From Mycolicibacterium chubuense NBB4 (lineage in GTDB: Bacteria; Actinomycetota; Actinomycetes; Mycobacteriales; Mycobacteriaceae), in contig NC_018027.1 in assembly GCF_000266905.1 (NCBI RefSeq), positions 2,046,001 through 2,110,000 of the forward strand: a stretch of DNA of 64,000 nt, written 5' to 3'. The notes beneath the pieces were generated by a model. It made no database searches, was not told where the DNA came from, and saw only the letters and a program-made list of their open reading frames with translations. Below are positions 53,380 to 61,757 of the stretch, in pieces. The translations under genes and the position numbers were made by a program. The stretch's first letter is position 1, and the number at the start of each line of letters is the position of its first letter.

Positions 53380-54152
53380 TGGATCTGACCCAGCGGCTGA
53401 AGGACAAGGTCGCCGTCGTCACCGGCGGCGCCAGCGGCATCGGGCTGGCGGCTGTCAAGCGCATGCAGGCCGAGGGCGCCATCGTCGTGATCGGCGACCT
53501 CGACGCGACCACCGGCAAGAGCGTCGCCGACGACTTGAACGTGACGTTCGTCCAGGTCGACGTCTCCGACAAGGTCGCGGTGGACAACCTGTTCGACACC
53601 GCCTTAGAGGTGCACGGCGGGGTCGACATCGCGTTCAACAACGCCGGCATCTCCCCGCCCGAGGACGACCTCATCGAGGACACCGGGCTCGACGCGTGGC
53701 AGCGCGTGCAGGACGTCAACCTCAAGTCGGTGTTCCTGTGCTGCAAGGCCGCGCTGCGCCACATGGTGCCGCAGCAGAAGGGCTCGATCATCAACACCGC
53801 GTCCTTCGTCGCGGTGATGGGGTCGGCGACCTCGCAGATCTCCTACACCGCCTCCAAGGGCGGCGTGCTGGCGATGTCGCGCGAGCTGGGTGTGCAGTAC
53901 GCGCGCCAGGGCATCCGGGTCAACGCGCTGTGCCCGGGACCGGTGAACACCCCGCTGCTGCAGGAGCTGTTCGCCAAGGACCCCGAACGGGCCGCCCGCC
54001 GGCTCGTGCACGTCCCGGTCGGCCGGTTCGCCGAGCCGGAGGAGCTCGCGGCCGCGGTGGCGTTTTTGGCCAGTGACGACGCCTCCTTCATCACCGCGTC
54101 GTCGTTCCTCGTCGACGGCGGCATCAGCGGCCACTACGTGACACCGCTGTAA
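53379..54152 (+). CDS. short-chain dehydrogenase/reductase
   Basis: A 257-residue classical SDR (Rv2857c-like). It has TGGASGIGLAAVKRMQAEG, the acidic GDLDATTGK after strand 2 (NAD preference), NNAGISPPED, NTASFVAVMG with the catalytic serine, YTASKGGVL and CPGPVNTPLLQEL. It could carry out the alcohol-to-aldehyde step that a PuuB oxidase performs in E. coli, since no PuuB is present. ATG overlaps the aldC stop by one base. Confidence 0.93.
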   Translation: MDLTQRLKDKVAVVTGGASGIGLAAVKRMQAEGAIVVIGDLDATTGKSVADDLNVTFVQVDVSDKVAVDNLFDTALEVHGGVDIAFNNAGISPPEDDLIEDTGLDAWQRVQDVNLKSVFLCCKAALRHMVPQQKGSIINTASFVAVMGSATSQISYTASKGGVLAMSRELGVQYARQGIRVNALCPGPVNTPLLQELFAKDPERAARRLVHVPVGRFAEPEELAAAVAFLASDDASFITASSFLVDGGISGHYVTPL

Positions 54153-54161
54153 GGGGTGCAG

Positions 54162-54893
54162 ATGACGGCCCAACCGGACTCCCGCGACAGCGCAGACGCC
54201 AGCAGAGCGCTGCTGCGCCCGGTGCGGCCGCTCAACGCATTCGAGGACACCGTCGAGCGGCTGCTCCAGACGATCCGGCTCGGTGTGCTGCAGCCCGGTG
54301 AATCGCTGCCGCCCGAGCGCGAACTGGCCGCGCGCCTGGGCGTCAGCCGCGACACGGTCCGCGAGGCGATCAAGTCGCTGGCCGAGGCCGGCTACCTGGT
54401 GTCGCGGCGCGGCCGCTACGGCGGCACGTTCCTCGCCGAGGCGCTGCCGGCGCCCCGGCCCGAGGAGGTGCGGTTCAGCCGCGCCGAGATCGACGACGCG
54501 CTGCGGCTGCGCGAGATCCTCGAGGTCGGCGCCGCGCGGATGGCCGCAGCGCGGACGCTGACGGCACCGGAACGCGAAGCCCTGTGGAGCCGGCTGACCG
54601 ATGTTCGCGGCGCCGCGCCGGAGGACTACCGCAGGCTGGACTCGAGGCTGCACCTGGCGATCGCCGAGGCCGCCGGGGTGCCGTCGCTGGTGCCGCTGGT
54701 CGCGCAGAGCCGGATGCGGCTCAACGAACTGCTGGACTGCATCCCGCTGCTCGCCCGCAACATCACCCACTCCGACGAGCAGCACGAGGCGATCGTGATG
54801 GCGATCCTGGCAGGCGACGCCGACACCGCCGCGCAGACGATGACCGCCCACGTGTGGGGCTCCGCGGCGCTGCTCCATGGCTTCCTGGATTGA
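54162..54893 (+). CDS. FadR-subfamily GntR transcriptional regulator
   Basis: A 243-residue regulator. The winged helix-turn-helix is LGVLQPGESLPPERELAARLGVSRDTVREAIKSLAEAGYLVSRRGRYGGTFL at about residues 40-90. An all-helical FCD ligand domain follows (LRLREILEVGAARMAAARTL, LDSRLHLAIAEAAG, SDEQHEAIVMAILAGD) with the metal-binding Asp/His pattern. ATG at 54162 has AAGGGG 5 bases before it. It likely controls the amine operon through the dyad at 49755. Confidence 0.92.
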   Translation: MTAQPDSRDSADASRALLRPVRPLNAFEDTVERLLQTIRLGVLQPGESLPPERELAARLGVSRDTVREAIKSLAEAGYLVSRRGRYGGTFLAEALPAPRPEEVRFSRAEIDDALRLREILEVGAARMAAARTLTAPEREALWSRLTDVRGAAPEDYRRLDSRLHLAIAEAAGVPSLVPLVAQSRMRLNELLDCIPLLARNITHSDEQHEAIVMAILAGDADTAAQTMTAHVWGSAALLHGFLD

Positions 54894-55233
54894 GCGGACT
54901 ACATTTGCAGCCGTGGAGGATGAGCACCTGGTCGAGCGGGCGTCGTCGGCGTTGGCCGAGGTCGACACCCCGGGCTGGGCGCAACGGTTCGACCTCGTGT
55001 CCGACCCCCACCGGCTGGAGATCCTGCTCTGCCTGCACCGCGCACCCGGCATCTGCGTCAGTGATCTCGCCGCGGCGCTGGGCAGGTCGGAGAACGCCGT
55101 CTCGCAGGCACTTCGGGTGCTGCGCCAGCAGGGCTGGGTGAACAACACGCGCGCGGGCCGGTCGGTGACCTACCGACTCGAGGACGAGACCGTGCACGAT
55201 CTGCTGCACTGGATCGGCGCCCGCCACAGCTGA
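54877..55233 (+). CDS. ArsR-type winged-helix regulator
   Basis: A 118-residue helix-turn-helix protein. The core is DPHRLEILLCLHRAPGICVSDLAAALGRSENAVSQALRVLRQQGWVNNTRAGRSVTYRLED, a standard ArsR domain, with no obvious CVC metal site. It overlaps the FadR-type gene by 17 bases; a GTG at 54913 is an alternative start. It could sense a metal or metabolite and may regulate the downstream kinase and FAD enzyme. Confidence 0.87.
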   Translation: MASWIERTTFAAVEDEHLVERASSALAEVDTPGWAQRFDLVSDPHRLEILLCLHRAPGICVSDLAAALGRSENAVSQALRVLRQQGWVNNTRAGRSVTYRLEDETVHDLLHWIGARHS

Positions 55234-55266
55234 GTTCGACCCACCGCCGGCTCAAGAGGATCGCAG

Positions 55267-56190
55267 ATGTCGTCACGGCTCACCGACGAAAGACTCGACG
55301 GCGTGTTCGACCAGCTCCCGCTGCTGGCCGGCAGACCTCGCACCCTGCAGCAACTCTCGGGCGGCCTGACCAACCGCAACATGAAGATCACCACTCCCGA
55401 CGGCGTGTACGTCGCCCGATGTTTCGACACCGGCGCCAACCTGCTCGGCATCGACCGGGACCGCGAGCACTACAACAGCGTCGCCGCCGAACGGGCCGGG
55501 ATCGGAGCGCCCGTGCTGGACTACCGGCCCGACCTCGGCGTGCTGCTGCTGCAGTATCTGGATGGAAAGACGCTGTGCGACGCCGACTTCCAGCGAGACG
55601 GTGTGATCGCCAGGGCTGCCGAGGCGTGCCGGACGCTGCACGGGGGGCCCCGATTCCGGGGCCGGTTCGACATGTTCGAGCGCCAGCCGGCGTATCTGGA
55701 GACGGTGCGCCGCCACGGTTTCGCGATCCCGGCTGGCTATCTGGAGCACGCCGGGGCGTTCGCGGCGGCCGAGCGCGTCCTCACCGCCACCGACACCACC
55801 ACGGTGCCGTGCAACAACGATCTGCTCGCCGGCAACTTCATCGACGACGGCGACCGGATGTGGCTCATCGACTACGAGTACTCGGGCAACAACGACCCCT
55901 GTTTCGAGTTGGGCAACATCTGGAGTGAGTGCGGTCTGTCGCTCGACCAACTCGACGAGCTCGTCACCAGCTACTACGGCTGCCGCTCGCGGTGCAGGAC
56001 CGCGCGGGCGCATCTGCAGGGGCTGGTGGCGAAGTACGGCTGGACGCTGTGGGGCTGTATTCAACATGGTTCCAGCGCAATCGAATTCGACTTCTGGGCC
56101 TGGGCGATGGAGCGTTACGAAGCTGCCGTCGCCGCTTTCACCGGCCCCGGCTACGCCCGCCTGCTCGACGATGTCGCACGTGCCGACTGA
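55267..56190 (+). CDS. choline/ethanolamine kinase-like phosphotransferase
   Basis: A 307-residue kinase-fold protein. The N-lobe has QLSGGLTNRNMKITTPDGVYVARCF, the catalytic loop TTVPCNNDLLAGNFIDDG (Asn-Asp replacing His-x-Asp as in choline kinases) and the metal-binding MWLIDYEYSGNNDPCFELGNI. It probably phosphorylates an amino alcohol such as ethanolamine or choline, in keeping with an amine-use locus. SD GAGGATCGCAG precedes the ATG at 55267. Confidence 0.88.
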   Translation: MSSRLTDERLDGVFDQLPLLAGRPRTLQQLSGGLTNRNMKITTPDGVYVARCFDTGANLLGIDRDREHYNSVAAERAGIGAPVLDYRPDLGVLLLQYLDGKTLCDADFQRDGVIARAAEACRTLHGGPRFRGRFDMFERQPAYLETVRRHGFAIPAGYLEHAGAFAAAERVLTATDTTTVPCNNDLLAGNFIDDGDRMWLIDYEYSGNNDPCFELGNIWSECGLSLDQLDELVTSYYGCRSRCRTARAHLQGLVAKYGWTLWGCIQHGSSAIEFDFWAWAMERYEAAVAAFTGPGYARLLDDVARAD

Positions 56191-56212
56191 ACCTCCGAGA
56201 AAGCGAGAACCC

Positions 56213-58684
56213 ATGACGTCTGCACCACCGCTGCCGTCGCGCGCGCGCGTCGTCATCGTCGGCGGGGGAGTGATCGGCACCAGTGTCGCCTACCACCTGA
56301 CCCGACTCGGCGTCGATGACGTCGTGCTGCTCGAACAGGGCCACCTGTCGGGCGGAACCACCTGGCACGCCGCCGGGCTCGTGGGGCAGCTGCGGGCGTC
56401 GGAAGGCATGACCCGGCTGGTGCAGTACTCCACCACGCTGTATTCGGAGCTCGAGGCCGAGACCGGACTCTCGGCCGGGTACCGGCAGTGCGGCGGCGTC
56501 ACCGTCGCCCGGACCGAGGACCGGATGGTGCAGCTGCGCCGGACCGCGGCCAACGCGGCGGCGTTCGATCTGCAGTGCGAATTGCTCACCCCCGCAGAGG
56601 CGCTCGAGTACTACCCGGTGATGCGGGTCGACGACCTGGTGGGAGCCATCTGGCTGCCCGCGGACGGCAAGGCCAACCCGACCGACCTCACCATGGCGCT
56701 GGCCCGGGGCGCGCGGTCGCGCGGCTGCCGGATCGTCGAGAAGAGCCGCGTCACCGGCGTGCTCGTCGCCGGCGGCGAGGTCCGCGGGGTGCGTACCGAT
56801 GCCGGGGACGTCGAGGCCGAGATCGTGGTGAACTGTGCGGGACAGTGGGCCAAGCAGGTCGGCGCGATGGCCGGCGCCAACGTGCCGCTGCACTCCGCCG
56901 AACACTTCTACGTCGTCTCCGAGGCGATCGACGGCGTGCACCCGAACCTGCCGATCCTGCGCGACCCCGACGGCTACACCTACTTCAAGGAAGAGGTTGG
57001 CGGACTGGTCATCGGCGGCTTCGAGCCGGAGGCCAAACCCTGGGTGGGCCCCGACGCCATCCCGTATCCGTTCGAGTTCCAGTTGCTCGACGAGGACTGG
57101 GAGCACTTCGAAGTCCTGATGAACAGCGCGTTGCTGCGCATCCCCGCACTCGAGGTCACCGGAATCAAGAAGTTCTACAACGGTCCGGAGAGCTTCACCC
57201 CGGACAACCAGTCCATCCTCGGCGAGGCGCCCGAGTGCCGGAACTTCTTCGTCGGCGCCGGGTTCAACTCGGTCGGCATCGCCACGGCGGGCGGCGCCGG
57301 GCGGGCGCTGGCGGAGTGGATCGTCGAGGGCGCCCCCACCACCGATCTGACCGGCGTGGACATCCGCCGGTTCGCACCGTTCCACGGCAACAACCGGTGG
57401 CTGCACGACAGGGTCGCCGAAGTGCTCGGGATCCACTACGAAATCCCGTGGCCGAACCGTGAGATGACGACGGCGCGACCGTTCCGGCGGTCACCGGTGC
57501 ACCACCTGCTCGATGCCGCGGGGGCGAACTTCGGTAGCAGGATGGGTTGGGAGCGCGCGAACTTCTTCGCCCCTCCCGGGCGTGAACCGGTGATCGACTA
57601 CACCTGGGGCAAGCCGAACTGGCTCGAGTGGTCGGCCGTAGAGCAACACGCCACCCGCACCGCCGTCACGGTGTTCGACCAGACCTCGTTCTCGAAGTAC
57701 CTGCTGGTCGGCCGCGACGCTGAAACCGCGCTGCAATGGCTGTGCACCGCCGACGTCGGCGTGGCGGTGGGCCGATCGGTGTACACCGGAATGCTGAACG
57801 CGCGAGGCACCTATGAGTCCGACGTCACCGTCACCCGCACCGCCGCCGACGAGTTCCTGATCGTCAGCAGCGCCGCGACCACCGAACGCGACAAGGACCA
57901 CATCCGCGCGCAGATCCGCCGGCACCTGCCCGAGGCGAACGCCGGCCTGGTCGACGTGACCTCGGCCTACGCGGTGTTCGGGCTGATGGGTCCGCGGTCC
58001 CGGGAACTGCTGGCGACGCTGACCGACGCCGACCTGTCGGCCGAGGGGTTTCCCTTCGGCACGAGCCGCGTGATCTCGCTGGGCTATGCCACCGTGCGCG
58101 CCACCCGCATCACCTACGTGGGCGAACTCGGTTGGGAGCTGTACGTGCCCGCCGAATTCGCGGTCGGGGTGTACGAGGATCTGATAGCTGCGGGACAGGC
58201 CTTCGGGCTGGCCCGCGGCGGCTACTACGCCATCGAGTCGATGCGGCTGGAGAAGGGGTACCGAGCCTTCGGCCGGGAACTCTCGCCGGGCGAGAATCCC
58301 GTCGAGGCCGGATTGCTGTTCGCGTGCAAGCTCGGCACCGGCATCGACTTCCTGGGTCGTACCGCACTCGAGCGGGCCCGCGAGCGCGGTCCCCGCAAGA
58401 AGCTGGCCGGTTTTTGCGTCGCCTCACCCGAACCGATGTTGTGGGGCGGCGAGGTGATCCTGCGTGACGGGCTCGCCGCCGGGCAGGTGACGTCGGCCGC
58501 GTGGGGGCACGCGACGGGTTCCTGTGTCGGGCTGGCCTATCTGCGCGCCGCCGACGGTGCCGTGGTGGACGCCGGTTGGGTGCGCGACGGTGACTACCAG
58601 GTCAACGTGGGCGGATCGCTGTACCCGATCTCGGTGTCGCTGCGCCCCCTCTACGACCCCGCCGGGGAGCGCGTCCGCAGCTGA
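56213..58684 (+). CDS. dimethylglycine/sarcosine dehydrogenase-like FAD/GcvT fusion
   Basis: An 823-residue two-part enzyme. The N-terminal FAD oxidoreductase domain opens VVIVGGGVIGTSVAYHLTRLGVDDVVLLEQ and has SGGTTWHAAGL, whose histidine matches the covalent FAD attachment site of dimethylglycine dehydrogenase. The C-terminal half is a GcvT-like folate-binding domain (YESDVTVTRTAADEFLIVSS, YVGELGWELYVPAEF, GYRAFGRELSPGENPVEAGL). Such enzymes demethylate N-methyl amines and pass the carbon to tetrahydrofolate. Its presence extends the locus from primary amines to N-methylated ones. Confidence 0.9.
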   Translation: MTSAPPLPSRARVVIVGGGVIGTSVAYHLTRLGVDDVVLLEQGHLSGGTTWHAAGLVGQLRASEGMTRLVQYSTTLYSELEAETGLSAGYRQCGGVTVARTEDRMVQLRRTAANAAAFDLQCELLTPAEALEYYPVMRVDDLVGAIWLPADGKANPTDLTMALARGARSRGCRIVEKSRVTGVLVAGGEVRGVRTDAGDVEAEIVVNCAGQWAKQVGAMAGANVPLHSAEHFYVVSEAIDGVHPNLPILRDPDGYTYFKEEVGGLVIGGFEPEAKPWVGPDAIPYPFEFQLLDEDWEHFEVLMNSALLRIPALEVTGIKKFYNGPESFTPDNQSILGEAPECRNFFVGAGFNSVGIATAGGAGRALAEWIVEGAPTTDLTGVDIRRFAPFHGNNRWLHDRVAEVLGIHYEIPWPNREMTTARPFRRSPVHHLLDAAGANFGSRMGWERANFFAPPGREPVIDYTWGKPNWLEWSAVEQHATRTAVTVFDQTSFSKYLLVGRDAETALQWLCTADVGVAVGRSVYTGMLNARGTYESDVTVTRTAADEFLIVSSAATTERDKDHIRAQIRRHLPEANAGLVDVTSAYAVFGLMGPRSRELLATLTDADLSAEGFPFGTSRVISLGYATVRATRITYVGELGWELYVPAEFAVGVYEDLIAAGQAFGLARGGYYAIESMRLEKGYRAFGRELSPGENPVEAGLLFACKLGTGIDFLGRTALERARERGPRKKLAGFCVASPEPMLWGGEVILRDGLAAGQVTSAAWGHATGSCVGLAYLRAADGAVVDAGWVRDGDYQVNVGGSLYPISVSLRPLYDPAGERVRS

Positions 58685-58794
58685 AGGTGTCAGCGCAGTT
58701 ACAGGGTGGGTTCAGGCAGGTCACAGGTCCGCAAGGCACCTTGGTGCCACGCCATCGGCGAGCACGGGCTCGTCGCCCACCGAGGAGAACTGAC

Positions 58795-59007
58795 ATGTCG
58801 GAGCGATTCAAGATCATCGCCGCCGGAATCGGCGCCGCAGCGACGCTGGCCCTGACCATCGGTGGCGGCATCGCGGAAGCGGGCACGTACCCCAAGGCGA
58901 GCACCTACGACAAGCCGACCTCGACCTGCACCAAAGAGGGGCAGAAGATCTCGCAGTGCGACCTGTCGTTCCGGCCGGCCATGACGGCGGTCAACAACAA
59001 CGGATAG
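58795..59007 (+). CDS. small secreted protein
   Basis: A 70-residue protein with a signal peptide (FKIIAAGIGAAATLALTIGGGIAEA, cut probably after AEA) and a mature part of about 40 residues with two cysteines (TSTCTKEGQ and SQCDLSF) that may form a disulfide. No lipobox. GGAG lies 8 bases before the ATG at 58795. I do not recognise a family. It lies directly before the ECF transporter promoter. Confidence 0.65.
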   Translation: MSERFKIIAAGIGAAATLALTIGGGIAEAGTYPKASTYDKPTSTCTKEGQKISQCDLSFRPAMTAVNNNG

Positions 59008-59014
59008 GGCAGCC

Positions 59015-59038
59015 CTGTCCATCTGATCAGCTGGACAG
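59015..59038. promoter_or_regulatory. 24-bp near-perfect palindrome over the cbiM promoter
   Basis: Arms CTGTCCA and TGGACAG surround a central CTGATCAG, itself a perfect 8-bp palindrome; only one base pair of the 24-bp dyad breaks symmetry. The right arm contains the -35 of the cbiM promoter, so a bound regulator would block RNA polymerase. Confidence 0.65.
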
Positions 59039-59061
59039 ATGAACAGATGGGCTAATACGCT
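59032..59061 (+). promoter_or_regulatory. SigA-like promoter of the ECF transporter operon
   Basis: TGGACA (59032-59037) and TACGCT (59056-59061) are 18 bases apart, and the -10 ends 6 bases before GTG 59068, so the message would be leaderless. Confidence 0.6.
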
Positions 59062-59067
59062 CGATGC

Positions 59068-59775
59068 GTGAACGTCACCTACGGCGCCATGCACATGAGC
59101 GACGGCATCGTGAACGCACCGACTTCGGTGATGTTCGCGGTGATCGCGGCGGCGGCTCTCGCGATCTGCGTGTGGCGGGCCCGCGAAGAGCTCGATGAAC
59201 GCGCGGTGCCGCTGGCCGGGCTGGTCGCCGCGTTCATCTTCGCCGTGCAGATGGTCAACTTCCCGATCCTGCCCGGGGTCAGCGGTCACCTGCTGGGCGG
59301 CGCGCTCGCCGCGATCCTCGTCGGGCCGTTCACGGGCGCGCTGTGCGTGGCGATCGTGCTCGTCGTGCAGGCGCTGCTGTTCGCCGACGGCGGGGTCAGC
59401 GCGCTGGGCACCAACATCACCAACATGGCGATCATCGGCGTCGCGGTCGGCTACACGACGGCCGTGCTGCTGCACCGGCTGGTGCGCCGTGGCCGCGACC
59501 GCGCCTCGGTCCCGGCCGTCGGCGTGGTCGCCTTCGTCTCCGCTGTGGTGGGAACCGTCTGCGCAGCAATGGGATTCGTGATCGAGTACGCGATCGGAGG
59601 CGCGGCGTCGACGTCGCTGTCGACGGTCGCGGCATACATGTTCGGCACCCACGTGCTGATCGGGATCGGCGAGGGTGTCATCACCGCCCTGACGGTGATG
59701 GCCGTCGTGCGGGCCCGGCCCGACCTCGTGTACCTGCTGCGGGCGCAGCGGACGCGGACCGCGGTGCCGGCGTGA
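59068..59775 (+). CDS. cbiM: energy-coupling factor cobalt/nickel transporter S component CbiM
   Basis: A 235-residue membrane protein that binds Co2+ or Ni2+ and delivers it through the ECF module. The conserved metal site is MHMSDGIVNAPTSV, with later HLLGGALAAILVGPFTGALCV and NITNMAIIGVAVGY; about six helices. In the family the N-terminal Met-His forms the metal ligand. Here MHMSDG lies at residue 8 if GTG 59068 is used, so either ATG 59089 is the true start or the first seven residues are removed. GTG 59068 fits the leaderless promoter. In M. tuberculosis the nickel transporter nicT occupies this place beside mtr. Confidence 0.9.
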   Translation: MNVTYGAMHMSDGIVNAPTSVMFAVIAAAALAICVWRAREELDERAVPLAGLVAAFIFAVQMVNFPILPGVSGHLLGGALAAILVGPFTGALCVAIVLVVQALLFADGGVSALGTNITNMAIIGVAVGYTTAVLLHRLVRRGRDRASVPAVGVVAFVSAVVGTVCAAMGFVIEYAIGGAASTSLSTVAAYMFGTHVLIGIGEGVITALTVMAVVRARPDLVYLLRAQRTRTAVPA

Positions 59776-60140
59776 CGGGGAAGTCGCCGCGGCGCCGGTA
59801 CTTCTGGGTCGGCTTCGTCGCCGTGACGCTGCTCATCGCCGGCGGGCTGTCGTATTTCGCGAGCTCGAGCCCGGACGGCTTGGATTCGGCCACGCTACGG
59901 GGCTGTCAGGTCGTCGAGACCGGTCACGGCCGGGAACTGCGGGGTGACTGCATCGCGCAGCACGGCGGGACCCATGCGATGGCCGGCTCCCCGCTGGCCG
60001 ACTACACGGTGGGCGGCAGAGGAGGCACCGGCGGCGTCGCCGGCGTCGTCGGGGTGATGGTCACCGTCGCGCTGGCCGGCGGGGCCTTCTGGCTGATCGC
60101 CCGGTCGCGGAAGAAGCCCCGGCCGACGGTCGGCGACTGA
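59772..60140 (+). CDS. PDGLE-domain protein (CbiN-like component)
   Basis: A 122-residue protein with two transmembrane segments (FWVGFVAVTLLIAGGLSYF and GVAGVVGVMVTVALAGGAFWL). The loop begins SSSPDGLDSATLRGC, the PDGLE motif that defines the CbiN/NikN-type partner of CbiM. It helps load metal into the S component. GTG at 59772 overlaps the cbiM stop by four bases. Confidence 0.88.
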   Translation: MTGKSPRRRYFWVGFVAVTLLIAGGLSYFASSSPDGLDSATLRGCQVVETGHGRELRGDCIAQHGGTHAMAGSPLADYTVGGRGGTGGVAGVVGVMVTVALAGGAFWLIARSRKKPRPTVGD

Positions 60141-60141
60141 C

Positions 60142-60921
60142 GTGGGCGGCGGTCACGCACACCCGCTCTACCGCGACGGCGACTCACCCGTCCACCGGCT
60201 GCCGGCCGAGGTCAAAGTCGTCTGCCTGGTGGTCTTCGTGCTGGCCGTGGTCGGCACCCCCCGAGAGCTCTTCTGGCCGTTCGGGATCTATACGGTGATC
60301 CTTCTCGCGACGTGGGCCCTGGCGCGCATCCCGGTGGGCTGGATACTGCCGCGCATGCTGATCGAGGCGCCGTTCGTGGTGCTGGCGCTGCTGCTTCCGT
60401 TCGCCGAAGGCGGCGAGCGGATCAGCGTGGCGGGCCTGCAGCTGTCGGTCACCGGCCTCTACGCGGCGTGGGGCATCGTCGTCAAGGGCACGCTCGGTGT
60501 CGCGGCGTCGCTGACGGTCGCGGCGACCACCACGGCGCGCGAGCTGCCCGTCGCGCTCAGCAGGCTGAAGGTCCCCGGGGTGGTCGTCTCGATGCTGACC
60601 TTGATGATCCGCTACATCGACGTGCTCGCCGCCGAGGCCCGCCGGATGCGGATCGCGCGGATCTCCCGAGGCGACTCGCCGCGGATGCTGCACCAGGTCG
60701 GTGCGACCGCCAAGGCGGTCGGGGCGCTGTTCCTGCGCTCGTACGAACGAGGGGAGCGGGTCTATCTGGCAATGCTCTCGCGCGGCTTCGACGGCCGGGT
60801 TCCGCAGCTGGCCGTCGGCGCCGGCTGCCCGGCACCCGCGTCGTCGAGACAGTGGGTGCTGGCACTGCTGCCCGCGTCGGCGGCGGTGCTCGTCGCGCTC
60901 GGTTCGTGGGCGCTGCGATGA
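60142..60921 (+). CDS. cbiQ: ECF transporter transmembrane component CbiQ
   Basis: A 259-residue T component with about five helices. The two coupling helices are marked by RRMRIARISRGDSPRM and YERGERVYLAMLSRGFDGRVP, the ARG/SRG motifs that grip the ATPase. It starts with GTG at 60142, one base after the previous stop, and has a histidine-rich N-terminus (GGGHAHPLY). Confidence 0.9.
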   Translation: MGGGHAHPLYRDGDSPVHRLPAEVKVVCLVVFVLAVVGTPRELFWPFGIYTVILLATWALARIPVGWILPRMLIEAPFVVLALLLPFAEGGERISVAGLQLSVTGLYAAWGIVVKGTLGVAASLTVAATTTARELPVALSRLKVPGVVVSMLTLMIRYIDVLAAEARRMRIARISRGDSPRMLHQVGATAKAVGALFLRSYERGERVYLAMLSRGFDGRVPQLAVGAGCPAPASSRQWVLALLPASAAVLVALGSWALR

Positions 60922-61655
60922 TCGCGCCCGCGGTCCGGGTCCGCGGCCTGCGGTACACCTATCCCGACGGCCACCGCGCGCTCGACGGCATCGATCTGGA
61001 CGTGGCGCCGGGGGAGCGGGTGGCGCTGCTGGGGCCCAACGGCGCCGGGAAGACCACACTGATGCTGCACCTCAACGGGGTGCTGACGGCGTCCGCAGGG
61101 TCCGTCGAGGTGGGCGGAACACCGTTGTCACGCAGAACTCTTCGCGACATCCGCCGTCGGGTCGGCCTGGTCTTCCAGGACCCCGACGACCAGTTGTTCA
61201 TGCCGACCCTGGCCCAGGACGTCGCGTTCGGGCCCGCGAACTTCGGGGTGGCCGGAGCGGAGCTCGAGGCGCGCGTGGCTCGCGCGCTGGAGATCGTGTC
61301 GATGACCGAACTGGCCGGGCGCAGCCCCGCCCACATGTCCGGTGGGCAGCGGCGCCGGGCGGCGCTGGCAACGGTCCTTGCGTGCGAGCCCGAGGTTCTG
61401 GTCCTCGACGAACCGTCGGCCAATCTCGACCCGGTGGCCCGGCGCGAACTCGCCGACACGCTGACCGGGCTGCAGGCCACGATGCTGATCGTCACCCACG
61501 ATCTGCCGTATGCCGCGCAACTGTGCGACCGGGCGATCGTGATGGACGGGGGCGTCATCGTCGCCGACGGCCCGGTGACCGAGATCCTCTCCGACACCGC
61601 CCTGCTGGCAGCTCACCGCCTCGAACTGCCGTGGGGTTTCGTCGTCCGGTCCTGA
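60918..61655 (+). CDS. cbiO: ECF transporter ATPase CbiO
   Basis: A 245-residue ABC ATPase. Walker A is LLGPNGAGKTTL, the Q-loop VGLVFQDPDDQLFMPTLAQDVAFGP, the signature MSGGQRRRAAL, Walker B EVLVLDEPSANLD and the switch histidine IVTHDLPYAAQL. It powers metal uptake by the CbiM/CbiQ complex. ATG overlaps the cbiQ stop. Only one ATPase gene is present, so it presumably acts as a homodimer. Confidence 0.94.
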   Translation: MIAPAVRVRGLRYTYPDGHRALDGIDLDVAPGERVALLGPNGAGKTTLMLHLNGVLTASAGSVEVGGTPLSRRTLRDIRRRVGLVFQDPDDQLFMPTLAQDVAFGPANFGVAGAELEARVARALEIVSMTELAGRSPAHMSGGQRRRAALATVLACEPEVLVLDEPSANLDPVARRELADTLTGLQATMLIVTHDLPYAAQLCDRAIVMDGGVIVADGPVTEILSDTALLAAHRLELPWGFVVRS

Positions 61656-61757
61656 TGCCGCCGGGACGGCGGCTTCGGCTCAATGCCGCCGGGACGGCGG
61701 CTTCTGCTCAATGCCGCCGGGACGGCGGCTTCGGCTCAATGCCGCCGGGACGGCGGC
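61655..61757. repeat. 28-bp tandem repeat with hairpin, about 3.7 copies (bidirectional terminator)
   Basis: Copies start at 61655, 61683, 61711 and 61739, exactly 28 bases apart, differing by at most a base (ttctg for ttcgg in copy 2). Each holds GCCGCC-GGGAC-GGCGGC, a 6-bp GC stem. The array fills the gap between convergent cbiO and mtr and extends into the last codons of mtr. It probably ends transcription from both sides. Confidence 0.85.

Noticed and set aside
61655-61757. CRISPR array
   Set aside because: The 28-base units are directly adjacent with no spacers, and there are no cas genes.
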